From contig JAISML010000016.1 in assembly GCA_031276775.1 (NCBI GenBank), forward strand, positions 1 to 21,814: a DNA stretch of 21,814 nt, written 5' to 3'. Both the position numbers and the translations under genes were made by a program. This stretch comes from Eubacteriales Family XIII. Incertae Sedis bacterium (lineage in GTDB: Bacteria; Bacillota; Clostridia; Peptostreptococcales; Anaerovoracaceae). Shown in pieces: positions 13,765-21,804 of this stretch. Below the pieces are notes generated by a model. It was not told the origin of the DNA. It made no database searches and worked only from the letters and a program-made list of their open reading frames with translations. Numbering within the stretch: position 1 is the first letter of the stretch; every line of letters starts with the position of its first letter.

Positions 13765-16101
13765 ATGAAAAGCAATCACAGATTGTTGATCCGAAAAATC
13801 AGACGGGAGTGGATCGATTTCGCCGCGTTTGCGCTCATCATCGGCGTCGGCGTCGGTTTCTTCGCGGTCGTCCAGTCCATCGTCATCTCCTATGACAATC
13901 GCTCGGAAGCCTATTATGCGGAACAAAAACTGCCCGACCTGATCGTGGACGTCAACGCGCCGGACGTCAACGCGCCGGACGACCACGCATACGGAAAAAC
14001 GAAGGCCAACCCCGACGTTGAGGCGATCGTGCGGCGCATGACGATCGATTCCGCGCTGATCGAGCGGGACGCGAAGCTGCGCGTCCTGATCGCAGACGAC
14101 CCGCAGGCCGCAAACATCCCCTATGTACTCGAAAGCGACGACACAGTCTCCGACGGTTGTTACATCCTGAAGAGAAACGCGGACGCCCTGTCGCTGTCCG
14201 TCGGAGACACGATTTCCTTCAATTACGGTTCGCAACCCGTCAGCGTTCCGATCCGGGCGATCTGCACGATACCGGAGTACGTTTATCTGGCGCAGGACAT
14301 CAACATTCCGATCGCGAACAGCGACGAATTTTGCGTGATTCTGATGTCCGCCGAGACCGCCCAAAAGTATGTGGACATTCAATACGATCAATGGCTGATC
14401 CTGAAGCATCCCGACGCGGACGCGAACGCGCTCTCCGATGAGATAAAAACCGCACTGGGCGATCGGTGCCGCCGCGTCGTCATGCAGGACAACATTTTGA
14501 GTTACGTGTTTTTCCAAGATGATCTGGCGCAGTTTTCGAGTTTCTCCGTGATTTTCCCCGTCGTGTTCTTTTTTGTGGGCGCCGTCGTGTTGTTTGTCCT
14601 GCTCAGAAGAGACGTGGCAAGAGAACGAAGACAGATCGGCGTCAAAAAAGCCTTGGGCCTTTCGGACGCCGCATCCATGCGCTTTTACCTCGAATACGCC
14701 GCGCTTGCCTGTGCGGTCGGTTGTTTGCTCGCGATCTTTCTTTCCGTCACGATCGGCAACCGGGCGCTCGGCATATTTGCAGAGATGTTTGAAATCCCGC
14801 ACCTGGAGTTGGGATTCTTCCCCGGCGTCTGGGCGATCGGCATTGCAGCCGCATTCATCGTCTCTTTGTCGGCTGCGCTGTCCGGCGCCTCCGCGATCCT
14901 GAAGATCCGCCCGGCGGAGGCGATGCGCGAGGAAACGCCCGCCGGCGGGAGGCGATTGTTGCTCGAACGGATGCGGTTCTTTTGGAACTTTCTTTCCCTG
15001 AACACGCGATACTCCTTAAAAAGTTTGCTACGCAGCAAAGGGCGGTTCTTTACTTCCATCGTGGGCGTCTCCGGGTCGGCCTTGTTGCTCGTGTTCGCGT
15101 TCGGATTTAACGACAGCATCGAACACGTCACCTCCGGCTACTATGAGAACCTGATTCGCTATGACGCAAGAATTGAAATTTCGCCGATGCTGCTCTCCGA
15201 TGAAAGTGAAATCGAACGCATCCGGGGCGTTGCGGAATACGAAAAAGTTCTGATGGCGCCGGTCATTCTGACAAACCAAGAAACCGGCGTGGAAAAGGAG
15301 CTGAAAGCGGTCATTTCCGACGAAGAGGTATCGATGCTCAACGTAAAAACGGTCGCGGGAGACTCCGTCGATCCGGGCGACGGCATTGTGATGCCGGAAT
15401 ATACGGCGACGAGGATGGGGCTGAAAATCGGTGATTCCGTTCTGCTCAAAACGTTTGACAGCGCATACGAACAGAGTTTTCGCATCACCGACCTGAGTGA
15501 CCAAAATACGGATTTTTGCGTTTTCCTACGATACGAATCGATCACCGACATGTTCCAAAACAACGCGAAGATATGCAACACCCTGCTTCTCAATTATACC
15601 GAAGAAGACGTCTTGTCAAAAATCGAAGACTGCAAAAGCGTAACGTCCGTGACGACCAAGGAGGAAAGCATTGGCGCCCTGTCCAATCTGCTCGATACGA
15701 TCGATCTGATGGTCTCGATCCTGCTGCTGTTTGCCGTCGCTTTGGGGATCACCGTTCTTTTTTCGGTCAATACGATGAGCATTCTGTCCCGCAGATACGA
15801 ATTTTCGACATTGAAAGTCCTCGGCTACAGCACGGGCAGCATTCTGTTGGTATTTTTGAAAGAGTCGATTCTGCAAACGGTGATTTCAATCCCCGTGGGG
15901 TTTTTCCTCGGCGTGCAGGCGCTTCAGCTGATCAAAGGGGATTTTTCGACGGATTCGTTCCGCTTGGTCATACAGGTGAGCGCCCTGTCGTTCGTCTACG
16001 CTTTCCTCGCCGTCTGCGCGATGACCGGCATCATGTTTTTGTACACGAAAAGAGCCGTCGGGAAATACGATTTGGTGGAGATATTGAAGAGAAAAGAATA
16101 G
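13765..16101 (+). CDS. FtsX-fold ABC transporter permease (8 predicted membrane segments)
   Basis: The 778-residue membrane protein contains two FtsX modules. The first helix is at about residues 17-38. A large extracytoplasmic MacB-PCD-like domain extends to about 250, followed by helices near 255-278, 310-332 and 348-375, then the cytoplasmic ILKIRPAEAMREE motif. The second module starts with a helix near 428-447, has an extracytoplasmic domain to about 645, and three helices near 650-675, 695-720 and 738-760. The chain ends VGKYDLVEILKRKE, the matching KIRPAEA-like tail. Residues 62-71 are a perfect DVNAP duplication from a 15-bp tandem repeat. It pairs with the ATPase upstream. The ribosome site is the purine-rich AAAGGGACGGAAATAGGA before ATG 13765. 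Confidence 0.92.
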   Translation: MKSNHRLLIRKIRREWIDFAAFALIIGVGVGFFAVVQSIVISYDNRSEAYYAEQKLPDLIVDVNAPDVNAPDDHAYGKTKANPDVEAIVRRMTIDSALIERDAKLRVLIADDPQAANIPYVLESDDTVSDGCYILKRNADALSLSVGDTISFNYGSQPVSVPIRAICTIPEYVYLAQDINIPIANSDEFCVILMSAETAQKYVDIQYDQWLILKHPDADANALSDEIKTALGDRCRRVVMQDNILSYVFFQDDLAQFSSFSVIFPVVFFFVGAVVLFVLLRRDVARERRQIGVKKALGLSDAASMRFYLEYAALACAVGCLLAIFLSVTIGNRALGIFAEMFEIPHLELGFFPGVWAIGIAAAFIVSLSAALSGASAILKIRPAEAMREETPAGGRRLLLERMRFFWNFLSLNTRYSLKSLLRSKGRFFTSIVGVSGSALLLVFAFGFNDSIEHVTSGYYENLIRYDARIEISPMLLSDESEIERIRGVAEYEKVLMAPVILTNQETGVEKELKAVISDEEVSMLNVKTVAGDSVDPGDGIVMPEYTATRMGLKIGDSVLLKTFDSAYEQSFRITDLSDQNTDFCVFLRYESITDMFQNNAKICNTLLLNYTEEDVLSKIEDCKSVTSVTTKEESIGALSNLLDTIDLMVSILLLFAVALGITVLFSVNTMSILSRRYEFSTLKVLGYSTGSILLVFLKESILQTVISIPVGFFLGVQALQLIKGDFSTDSFRLVIQVSALSFVYAFLAVCAMTGIMFLYTKRAVGKYDLVEILKRKE
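13948..13977 (+). repeat. In-frame 15-bp tandem duplication in the permease gene
   Basis: The unit gacgtcaacgcgccg occurs twice without a mismatch at 13948-13962 and 13963-13977 and encodes DVNAP twice in the first extracytoplasmic domain. Perfect identity points to a recent slippage event that kept the frame. Confidence 0.9.
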
Positions 16102-16148
16102 AAGCCGAAACAGCGCTTCCCCATGGATGTTTTTTCAGGAAGGACCGA

Positions 16149-16571
16149 TCAAGGTTTTCCCAATTCAACGGCGTACGCATTTCCGATCATGAGGGCGACG
16201 GCCGTGCCCGATTCGTCCGAGACTTCCATGCGGTACACCGACACCCTGTTTCCCCCGTCTATCTTCTTTGCGGAAACGATCAGTTTCCCGCCTTTCGGTG
16301 GTCTGAAATAGGAGATCGTCGCCGACTGGTTGACGGCGAGTTTCTTCTCATCCCTGTCGAGAAAACCCGCATTCGACGCGACGGCAAAAGCCGAATCCGC
16401 CAACGTATAGACAGCGCCTCCCTGTATCACCCCGGCGGCGTTCAGATGTATGTCCGCGATCTCCAAACTGCATACCGCGCAATCATCGCCCACCTCATCG
16501 ATGGAGACGCCCGTCATCGCAAGATAGTTGTCCCGTGCAAAAAACGCCTTGACCTTTTCGATGTTCCTCAT
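16149..16571 (-). CDS. PaaI-like hotdog-fold thioesterase
   Basis: The 140-residue protein has the single hotdog domain of acyl-CoA thioesterases in the PaaI family. The central motif AAGVIQGGAVYTLADSAFAVASN at about 43-65 is the family's helix region. The usual HGG is QGG here, a change I recall in other clostridial members, so activity may persist with different acid-base residues. Later strands carry LAVNQSATISYFRPPKGGKLI. It should hydrolyse aromatic or short acyl-CoA thioesters in the cytoplasm; the substrate is unknown. The start is ATG 16571 with GGGGA six nt upstream. It is transcribed alone from the promoter at 16712-16740 and converges on the permease gene. Confidence 0.87.
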   Translation of the reverse strand: MRNIEKVKAFFARDNYLAMTGVSIDEVGDDCAVCSLEIADIHLNAAGVIQGGAVYTLADSAFAVASNAGFLDRDEKKLAVNQSATISYFRPPKGGKLIVSAKKIDGGNRVSVYRMEVSDESGTAVALMIGNAYAVELGKP

Positions 16572-16711
16572 CGCAAATCCCCGTTTCCCGGCAACCCCGC
16601 CGCTCATCCGATCACGCGCAGGATCCCGTTTCTTCCCCGCACCTGCCACCCGAAACAAACCCGCAATCCGCCGATCCCGCGCATGTGCGCCGGCGCGGCG
16701 TGACAATTGGC

Positions 16712-16740
16712 AGTATATGCGCAAAAACGCGGGATGTCAA
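16712..16740 (-). promoter_or_regulatory. Strong predicted sigma-70 promoter for the thioesterase gene
   Basis: On the minus strand a consensus TTGACA (16740-16735) and TATACT (16717-16712) are separated by exactly 17 bp. The start would be near 16705, leaving an untranslated leader of about 134 nt. The roughly 380-bp gap between the two divergent genes holds this and the plus-strand promoter at 16829; I see no further gene in it. Confidence 0.75.
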
Positions 16741-16828
16741 TCCATCATGAAACAGCCGGCAACGTGAAGCCTGCGGCGGCTGCGCGGGCATCCGGCGCAG
16801 GCCCGAAGCGGCCGTTTCGTTCCGGGCT

Positions 16829-16857
16829 TTGGGAATTTCGGGGAATTCGTGTATAAT
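16829..16857 (+). promoter_or_regulatory. Predicted sigma-70 promoter for cca
   Basis: TTGGGA at 16829-16834 and a perfect TATAAT at 16852-16857 are separated by 17 bp. The start would be near 16864, about 90 nt before the cca ATG. The leader contains a small inverted repeat GTTCCG/CGGAAC with an 8-nt loop just after the start. Confidence 0.65.
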
Positions 16858-16954
16858 GTTACTGCGCAAGGGTTCCGGCGCCAAACGGAACGAATTTCGC
16901 GAAGCGAAGCGCGGAGGCATGACGGCAACGCGCAGGGAAACACGAGGTGCAACG

Positions 16955-18292
16955 ATGATCATAAGCGCGGGTGCGGAAAAAGTGGTACGCAGACTGCGGG
17001 CCGGAGGTTACCGCGCCTATTTGGTGGGTGGTTGCGTGCGGGACGCGCTCCTCGGGAAAGAACCCGTCGATTGGGACGTCGCCACATCCGCGAGACCGGA
17101 ACAGGTGACGGACTGCTTCGGCGATCTGCCCGTCATTCCCACCGGACTCAAACACGGAACCGTCACCGTCCTTTCGGAACACATGCCCGTCGAGGTCACC
17201 ACGTTTCGGAAAGACGGGGCGTACCTTGACAACAGGCGGCCTTCGGAAGTGTTCTTCGTGGACGATCTGAAAGAGGATTTGTCGCGCAGGGATTTCACGA
17301 TCAATGCCTTGGCCTATGCGCCGGAGGAAGGTTTGATCGACTGCTTCGGCGGCGCGGAAGATCTGAAAGCAGGCGTGATCCGCACCGTCGGCAGCCCGGA
17401 CGAGCGATTTGGGGAGGACGACCTGCGCATACTGCGGGCGTTGCGTTTTGCGTCGACGCTCGGTTTCCGCATCGACGATCGGCTTTCCGCGGGCATCCAC
17501 GGGAACAGGAATCTCCTGACGCGGATCGCCGCCGAACGCATCGCCGCCGAACTCATGAAGTTGCTCCCCGGCGTTCGGATCTTTGAGATACTCATGGAAT
17601 ACGCGGACGTCTTTGCGGTGTTCATCCCGGAAATAACGCCGGCGACAGGCTTCGATCAACGCAATCCCCATCATGCCTACGACGTATGGGAACACACGGC
17701 AGTCGCCATATCCCAAGCGACGGAAGATCCGATCGTCCGCCTTGCCCTGCTCTTTCACGATCTGGGCAAGCCGGCAAGCTTTCTCGTCGGAGAAGACGGC
17801 GTCGGGCATTTTTACGGACACGAAGCGCGCGGCGCCGCCATCGCGCATCACCGGCTGCGCAAACTGAGATTTGACAAAGACACCGTCGAGACCGTGACCG
17901 CACTGATCAAATGGCACGACGCCGTGATCGCTCCGAACAGGCTTCTGAAATGGCTGAGCAGACTGAGTCCGGAGAGGCTTCGCCTGCTTTTCGCGGTCAA
18001 GAGAGCCGACGGTTTGGCGCATACCGAAATGTTTCAGGATGCGCGTGTGCGCGAAACGGAAACATTGGAACGCGCTTTGGATCGCATACTGGAAGAAAAA
18101 ACCTGTTATACGCTGAAGGATTTGGCGGTAAACGGGAAGGATCTCATCGATCTGGGCGTACCGAAAGGCCCTCGCATCGGCGATATCCTGCACGCTCTGC
18201 TCGACGATGTGACGGAGGGGAAGCGCCCCAACGAACGGGGAGCCTTGCTCTCCGCCGCCGCCCGCCTGATCGATGCCGGTCCGCCCACATGA
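16955..18292 (+). CDS. cca: CCA tRNA nucleotidyltransferase
   Basis: This class II enzyme adds or repairs the 3' CCA end of tRNAs. The 445-residue protein has the nucleotidyltransferase signature GGCVRDALLG at about 25-34 with catalytic aspartates Asp39 and Asp41 in DWDVAT. Next come HGTVTV, RRDFTINALAY at about 110-120, and the RNA-binding neck with DLRILRALRFAS. The C-terminal half carries an HD domain (HHAYDVWEHT and LLFHDLGKP), as in many bacterial full-length enzymes with phosphohydrolase activity. ATG 16955 was chosen because GAGGTG lies five nt upstream. An in-frame ATG at 16919 has GGAGG only one base away. It ends facing the deacetylase gene. Confidence 0.95.
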   Translation: MIISAGAEKVVRRLRAGGYRAYLVGGCVRDALLGKEPVDWDVATSARPEQVTDCFGDLPVIPTGLKHGTVTVLSEHMPVEVTTFRKDGAYLDNRRPSEVFFVDDLKEDLSRRDFTINALAYAPEEGLIDCFGGAEDLKAGVIRTVGSPDERFGEDDLRILRALRFASTLGFRIDDRLSAGIHGNRNLLTRIAAERIAAELMKLLPGVRIFEILMEYADVFAVFIPEITPATGFDQRNPHHAYDVWEHTAVAISQATEDPIVRLALLFHDLGKPASFLVGEDGVGHFYGHEARGAAIAHHRLRKLRFDKDTVETVTALIKWHDAVIAPNRLLKWLSRLSPERLRLLFAVKRADGLAHTEMFQDARVRETETLERALDRILEEKTCYTLKDLAVNGKDLIDLGVPKGPRIGDILHALLDDVTEGKRPNERGALLSAAARLIDAGPPT

Positions 18293-18325
18293 CCGCGCAT
18301 CCGACTGTCTCCCGCCCGCAGCACA

Positions 18326-18374
18326 AAACGGCGCGCGCCGTCACAGTCCTTGCAGAGCGCGCGCCGCGCCGTTT
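18326..18374. terminator. GC-rich hairpin between convergent genes
   Basis: AAACGGCGCG (18326-18335) and CGCGCCGTTT (18365-18374) form a perfect 10-bp stem, with further GC pairing possible inside. It sits in the 105-bp gap between the convergent cca and deacetylase genes. A-tracts and T-tracts of only three to four bases flank it, so it may act as a weak bidirectional terminator. Confidence 0.55.
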
Positions 18375-18397
18375 CCCGTATCGATTGCGCCGGAACC

Positions 18398-19315
18398 TTA
18401 TCGGTTCGCGCGATTGTACACTTCCCCCGGAACGATCTCTTTGCCCGACGCGCGCAACAATTCGGATATCGTAACCAATTGGTACCCTTGCTGCGCAAGT
18501 TCGGGGATGACGCGTTCCATGGCGTCCGCAGTCTGCGGGTACAAGTCGTGGCACAGCACGATGTTGCCGCTTCCGACCTGCCCCATGATCGATTTGTATG
18601 TTTGATCCGCGCTTCGCGTTTTCCAATCCATGGTATCCACGGACCACAGAACCACCGCCAATTGTTCCTGCGCGGAAATCCCTTTCACGCGGTCGTCCAC
18701 CGCACCGTAAGGCGGGCGGTACATGGTCGGTCTTTGTCCGGAAACGCTGTGGATCAGGTCGTTCGTTCTGACGAGTTCATCCCGTATCTCGGCGTCCGAC
18801 AGTTTGGTCAGATTCCGATGATCCCATGAATGGCCGATGATTTCGCATTGCTGCGCCGCAGCCTCCCGCATGGCGTCCTGAAACCGTTCGATGCGATCAC
18901 CCACCACGCAAAAAGTGGCCCGGCCTCCGTACTGCTTCAGCAGCGCGACGATCCGAAACGTTTCTTGGCTCGGACCGTCGTCAAACGTCAACGCGATCAT
19001 GGGCCGGGCCGGATCGATCGGCACAGGCGGAACGACGGTCGCGGAATCGTCCTTGACCGGTTTCGGAATCTTTGTGTTTCCGGCTTGTCCGTTTTTGACG
19101 CCGGGATGCTTCGGAACGAATTGGGCGTTCCCGTCCTTGACCGCACGCGTAAAACGATCGGACGCCGTATAAGCTGATTTCTGTTTGCCATCATTTCCGT
19201 TGCCGCCGCGCTCAGCGCGCTCTCCCGAAAACACCCGGTTTGTAACGGCGCAGGCGCCCGCCGCAATCGTAACAATCAATAAGAGATAGACGATCAGTAT
19301 AAACCCACGTTTCAT
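18398..19315 (-). CDS. Membrane-anchored polysaccharide deacetylase (NodB domain)
   Basis: The 305-residue protein belongs to carbohydrate esterase family 4, which removes acetyl groups from peptidoglycan or other N-acetylated glycans outside the cell. It has an N-terminal signal anchor at about 5-24, a Gly/Lys/Asn-rich linker to about 100, and then all five NodB motifs. These are TFDDGPS with Asp112 and Asp113, the zinc pair His162/His166 in GHSWDH, RPPYG at 200-204, DTMDW at 227-231 and the catalytic-histidine motif IVLCHDLYP with His256. No residue needed for metal-dependent catalysis is missing. The start is ATG 19315 with GGAGG four nt upstream. A two-component system lies directly upstream on the same strand and is the natural candidate regulator. 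Confidence 0.94.
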   Translation of the reverse strand: MKRGFILIVYLLLIVTIAAGACAVTNRVFSGERAERGGNGNDGKQKSAYTASDRFTRAVKDGNAQFVPKHPGVKNGQAGNTKIPKPVKDDSATVVPPVPIDPARPMIALTFDDGPSQETFRIVALLKQYGGRATFCVVGDRIERFQDAMREAAAQQCEIIGHSWDHRNLTKLSDAEIRDELVRTNDLIHSVSGQRPTMYRPPYGAVDDRVKGISAQEQLAVVLWSVDTMDWKTRSADQTYKSIMGQVGSGNIVLCHDLYPQTADAMERVIPELAQQGYQLVTISELLRASGKEIVPGEVYNRANR

Positions 19316-19552
19316 GTTGCCTCCGTTCTTAATCCGTCAGTAGGTTCATATTGGAAGATGTCCAAAATCCTTCGCATGCGTCTTTGCCGCTTTGCCGCGT
19401 ATCTTGCTGCGGTTCACGGGCAAAAAACCCCGTGACGCCGCCGACATTCCTGCGATTGTTGCCTGTGAAGCGCAACAACTTTCACGGGCAATTTGCACAC
19501 ATACAGTTTTTGGAGATCCCCATTTCAAGACAGGTTGCTGTCTTCTGTTTTC
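19316..19552 (-). promoter_or_regulatory. Structured 5' leader of the deacetylase gene
   Basis: About 230 nt lie between the predicted start and ATG 19315, with no credible gene. In the minus-strand RNA, UCACGGG (19435-19429) can pair with CCCGUGA at 19420-19414, with an eight-nt U-rich loop. It can equally pair with an identical CCCGUGA upstream at 19487-19481. A separate 7-bp hairpin (19478-19472 with 19462-19456) lies inside the second option. The 11-nt element TTGCCCGTGAA occurs twice. I do not recognise a known riboswitch class. Confidence 0.5.
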
Positions 19553-19619
19553 ATTGTATCACATCCTGACTTTTTTCGATGCCCGTTTGCCGAAAAACCG
19601 CAATGAAACAGAAATGAAA
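19543..19619. promoter_or_regulatory. Direct and inverted repeats at the deacetylase promoter
   Basis: AATGAAA occurs at 19602-19608 and 19613-19619 on the plus strand, an 11-bp period typical of OmpR/PhoB-family binding sites. The sequence CAATGAAACAGAA (19601-19613) also has an inverted partner, TTCTGTTTTCATTG, at 19543-19556, which overlaps the -10 element and carries one extra base. An OmpR-type regulator is encoded about 1.5 kb upstream. Confidence 0.45.
19553..19561 (-). promoter_or_regulatory. Extended -10 promoter for the deacetylase gene
   Basis: On the minus strand TGATACAAT (19561-19553) is an extended -10 element. No good -35 hexamer is present at 16-18 bp, which would fit a promoter that needs an activator. 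Confidence 0.5.
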
Positions 19620-19703
19620 TATAAGGGTTTTGTCAGTTCTGCGGAAGCGTCCCGCCAAGACCGCACCGCAATCCGCGCCGGGGACGGTCACGGATATTCG
19701 CCG

Positions 19704-20999
19704 TCAGCGCAAGGGCAATTCGACGGTGAACGAGGTGGTTCCGTTTGCCGAAGCGGCGTATATCCTGCCCGCCGACCGCTCGACGATGGCTTTCGCGATG
19801 GCGAGTCCCAGACCGAAGCCGCCCGGGCGCGTTTCGCCGTCCGGCGCGAAATGCCCGGCCGGCGACGTGCGCGCACGATCCGCGCGGTAAAAACGGTCGA
19901 AGATCCTCGGCAGATCTTCCAGAGGGATGGCTGCGCCGGTATTGGATACTTTGATATAACCTTCGTGCTTCCCTTTCCCAATCTCCACCGTCACTTCGCC
20001 GTCCGCGTCCGTGTATTTCACGGCATTGTCCAAAAGGATCGTAATCGTCTGCCGCAATCGTTCTTCGTCCGCATTTACGACGACGTTATCCGCGTATTTT
20101 TTCAACGTCAATTTGATGTTTTGTTCATACAGAACCGCCTCCACGCGACCGATCTCCGCTTCGGCCGCCGCCGCGAGATCGAAAGGCGGATTTTCCCGGG
20201 CGCCGTCTTCCGCTTTCGCCAAGTACAGCAGACTGTCGACCAAGGCTCTCATGCGGTTCGATTCCTCCAAGGTGCGTTCAATCCATTTGCGTTGACTGTC
20301 CACGGTTGCGGCGCCGTCCGCCAGGATCGCCTCCGCGTTGGAGTCTATGATCGCCAAGGGGGTTTTCAGTTCGTGCGAAGCGTCCGCGACAAACCGCCGC
20401 TGTTTTTCCATGCTTTCGTCCACCGGGCGTATCGCGCGATTCGCAAACCGATAGCTCATCAAGAAGACCGCCGCCAAAACGCAAACGCCGATGGCGATCA
20501 TGCTGAGAAGCAAGCGGGACAGGGCTTTTTCATAATCGTCCACGTTCAAAAACACGATGCTCTCCTTGTTTTCGCCCGTTACGATGTATTGCCAACGCGC
20601 GCCGGCGAGACGGATCCTGCCCTTCCCGGCGTCGGTCTGTCTCGCGAGACGCGCTGCCTTGACATACTGCTCGTCGGTCAATGCGATCCGTGAGAAAACC
20701 GACAGGATGTTGCCGCTTTTGCTGATGTTGATCACGAAAGATTTGCTGTAATCCATCGGCAGATCGGTATCCCCCTGCACGCGCAAGCCCTCTGCGGCAT
20801 TCCGTTCCGGCAGTTGTTCCCGTTCGGACAGGATGGCGTTTGTCATCACGTCAGGCGGTATCGATCGCAGGTTTTCGGCGATGATCCCCTGCATGTAGTT
20901 GTAGGTGACAAAATAAATCACCGTAAAAGAAAAAAGGATCACCGCGGAGAGGGAGAGCATATTCACCAAAAGCAGTTTGTTCCTCAGTTTTTTCAGCAT
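19704..20999 (-). CDS. Sensor histidine kinase
   Basis: The 431-residue kinase has a first membrane helix at about 10-33, an extracytoplasmic sensor region of about 130 residues, and a second helix near 163-183. HisKA carries phospho-acceptor His209 in FVADASHELKTPLA, and the HATPase domain has the N-box LLDNAVKY (Asn325), DRFYRADRAR and the G2-box GFGLGL at 394-399. The ATP lid between these two has an unusual TSPAGHFAPDGETRPGG stretch. The sensor ligand is unknown. The start is ATG 20999 with GGAGG about 11 nt upstream, a long spacing. The response regulator gene precedes it by 85 nt. The stop lies about 390 bp before the deacetylase, and no clear terminator intervenes. Confidence 0.94.
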   Translation of the reverse strand: MLKKLRNKLLLVNMLSLSAVILFSFTVIYFVTYNYMQGIIAENLRSIPPDVMTNAILSEREQLPERNAAEGLRVQGDTDLPMDYSKSFVINISKSGNILSVFSRIALTDEQYVKAARLARQTDAGKGRIRLAGARWQYIVTGENKESIVFLNVDDYEKALSRLLLSMIAIGVCVLAAVFLMSYRFANRAIRPVDESMEKQRRFVADASHELKTPLAIIDSNAEAILADGAATVDSQRKWIERTLEESNRMRALVDSLLYLAKAEDGARENPPFDLAAAAEAEIGRVEAVLYEQNIKLTLKKYADNVVVNADEERLRQTITILLDNAVKYTDADGEVTVEIGKGKHEGYIKVSNTGAAIPLEDLPRIFDRFYRADRARTSPAGHFAPDGETRPGGFGLGLAIAKAIVERSAGRIYAASANGTTSFTVELPLR

Positions 21000-21025
21000 T
21001 TGTATCGGAGCCTCCGTAAACCCCT

Positions 21026-21117
21026 GCGCAGACCGTATGCATGCGCGCTTTGCCGATCGGATACCGCGTGCGCGCCGCCCGCACCTACGAATCGCTTGCG
21101 CGTTCGGCGGTCTGCGC
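21026..21117 (-). repeat. 10-bp inverted repeat bridging regulator end and kinase start
   Basis: GCGCAGACCG (21026-21035) and its exact complement CGGTCTGCGC (21108-21117) are 72 bp apart. In the mRNA, the end of the response regulator coding region would pair with a segment just upstream of the kinase ribosome site (GGAGG at 21015-21011). Translation through the regulator stop at 21085 would open the 5' arm, so a coupling role is possible. Confidence 0.55.
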
Positions 21118-21804
21118 GGCGGATCCGCCATCCTCCGCGATCAACACATCGCCTACGTTTCGGATATTTTTGATCCTGACGCACGAACCGAGCCCGATCA
21201 ATTTCTTCCGCAGAAACGAGATGTACACTTGGACGTGATTGTCCTCCGCCTCGCTGTCGTATCCCCAGACTTTGCCGATGATCGCGTCAACGGACAGACT
21301 CGTACCCTTGTTCGCGATCAGATATTCCAAAAGTCTGCTCTCTTTGAGGGTAAGGTTGTACGATTTCTTCCCTTTCGACAGAATGAGTTTGACAGGGTTG
21401 AGTTCGATGTCCCCAAAGACCGACAGTCCCTCCGGAAGCAATTCCCCTTTCCGGCGGCTCACCGCCCGGATGCGCGCCAAAAGCTCCTCCGTCTTAAAAG
21501 GTTTCGGCAGATAATCGTCCGCACCGCTGTCAAGTCCCAATACCTTGTCTTCCGTTTCCCCCTTCGCCGTCAAGAGGATGACAGGCGTCGCGATCCCCTC
21601 TTTCCGCAACCGTTTCAGCACACTGACGCCGTCCATTTTGGGCAGCATGATGTCCAAGAGGATCATATCGTACACGCCGGACAGGGCATTGTCCAGACCA
21701 TCCTCACCGTCGAAAGACAGATCGACGTCATAGTTGTTCTTTTCGAGTATCCGCGCCACCGCTTCGGCCAGATACCGTTCATCTTCCACCATCAGGAGTT
21801 TCAA
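21085..21804 (-). CDS. OmpR/PhoB-family response regulator
   Basis: The 239-residue regulator has a receiver domain with acidic pair Glu7/Asp8, phospho-acceptor Asp51 in LLDIMLPKMDG, Thr79 and Lys101 (LPKPF). A winged-helix DNA-binding domain from about 130 has TLKESRLLEYLIANKG and the recognition-helix region NHVQVYISFLRKKL. The usual RxVGYxL wing end is altered to NVGDVLIAEDG, and a 15-residue Ala/Ser-rich tail follows. The start is TTG 21804, ten bases from the window edge, with AGGGA just upstream; this gives the complete first strand LKLLMVEDE. Translation from the next ATG would lose it. It should bind direct repeats in promoters after phosphorylation by the kinase next door. Confidence 0.94.
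   Translation of the reverse strand: MKLLMVEDERYLAEAVARILEKNNYDVDLSFDGEDGLDNALSGVYDMILLDIMLPKMDGVSVLKRLRKEGIATPVILLTAKGETEDKVLGLDSGADDYLPKPFKTEELLARIRAVSRRKGELLPEGLSVFGDIELNPVKLILSKGKKSYNLTLKESRLLEYLIANKGTSLSVDAIIGKVWGYDSEAEDNHVQVYISFLRKKLIGLGSCVRIKNIRNVGDVLIAEDGGSAAQTAERASDS

Noticed and set aside
13602..13895. Small Cys-containing plus-strand frame as a possible precursor peptide for the radical SAM remnant
   Set aside because: It overlaps both the ATPase end and the permease start, has no ribosome site, and becomes Arg/His-rich shadow sequence. The cysteines come from the imperfect repeat.
13318..14802. 494-codon minus-strand frame across the exporter genes
   Set aside because: It is antisense to the MacB-type ATPase and FtsX permease, whose motifs are intact. 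The length follows from GC-rich codon use.
16101..16135. Intrinsic terminator after the permease gene
   Set aside because: GAAGC/GCTTC is only 5 bp and the T-run begins about 10 nt after the stem, so support is too weak.
16859..18193. 444-codon minus-strand frame opposite cca
   Set aside because: It is a shadow of the conserved CCA nucleotidyltransferase, with no recognisable domain or ribosome site.
19400..19500. c-di-GMP or ydaO-type riboswitch
   Set aside because: GGCAAAG and ACGCA pieces occur, but the conserved core order and helices of these classes are not present.
19392..20693. 433-codon plus-strand frame opposite the histidine kinase
   Set aside because: It is antisense to HisKA/HATPase motifs and starts inside the deacetylase leader; the composition is typical of an antisense artefact.
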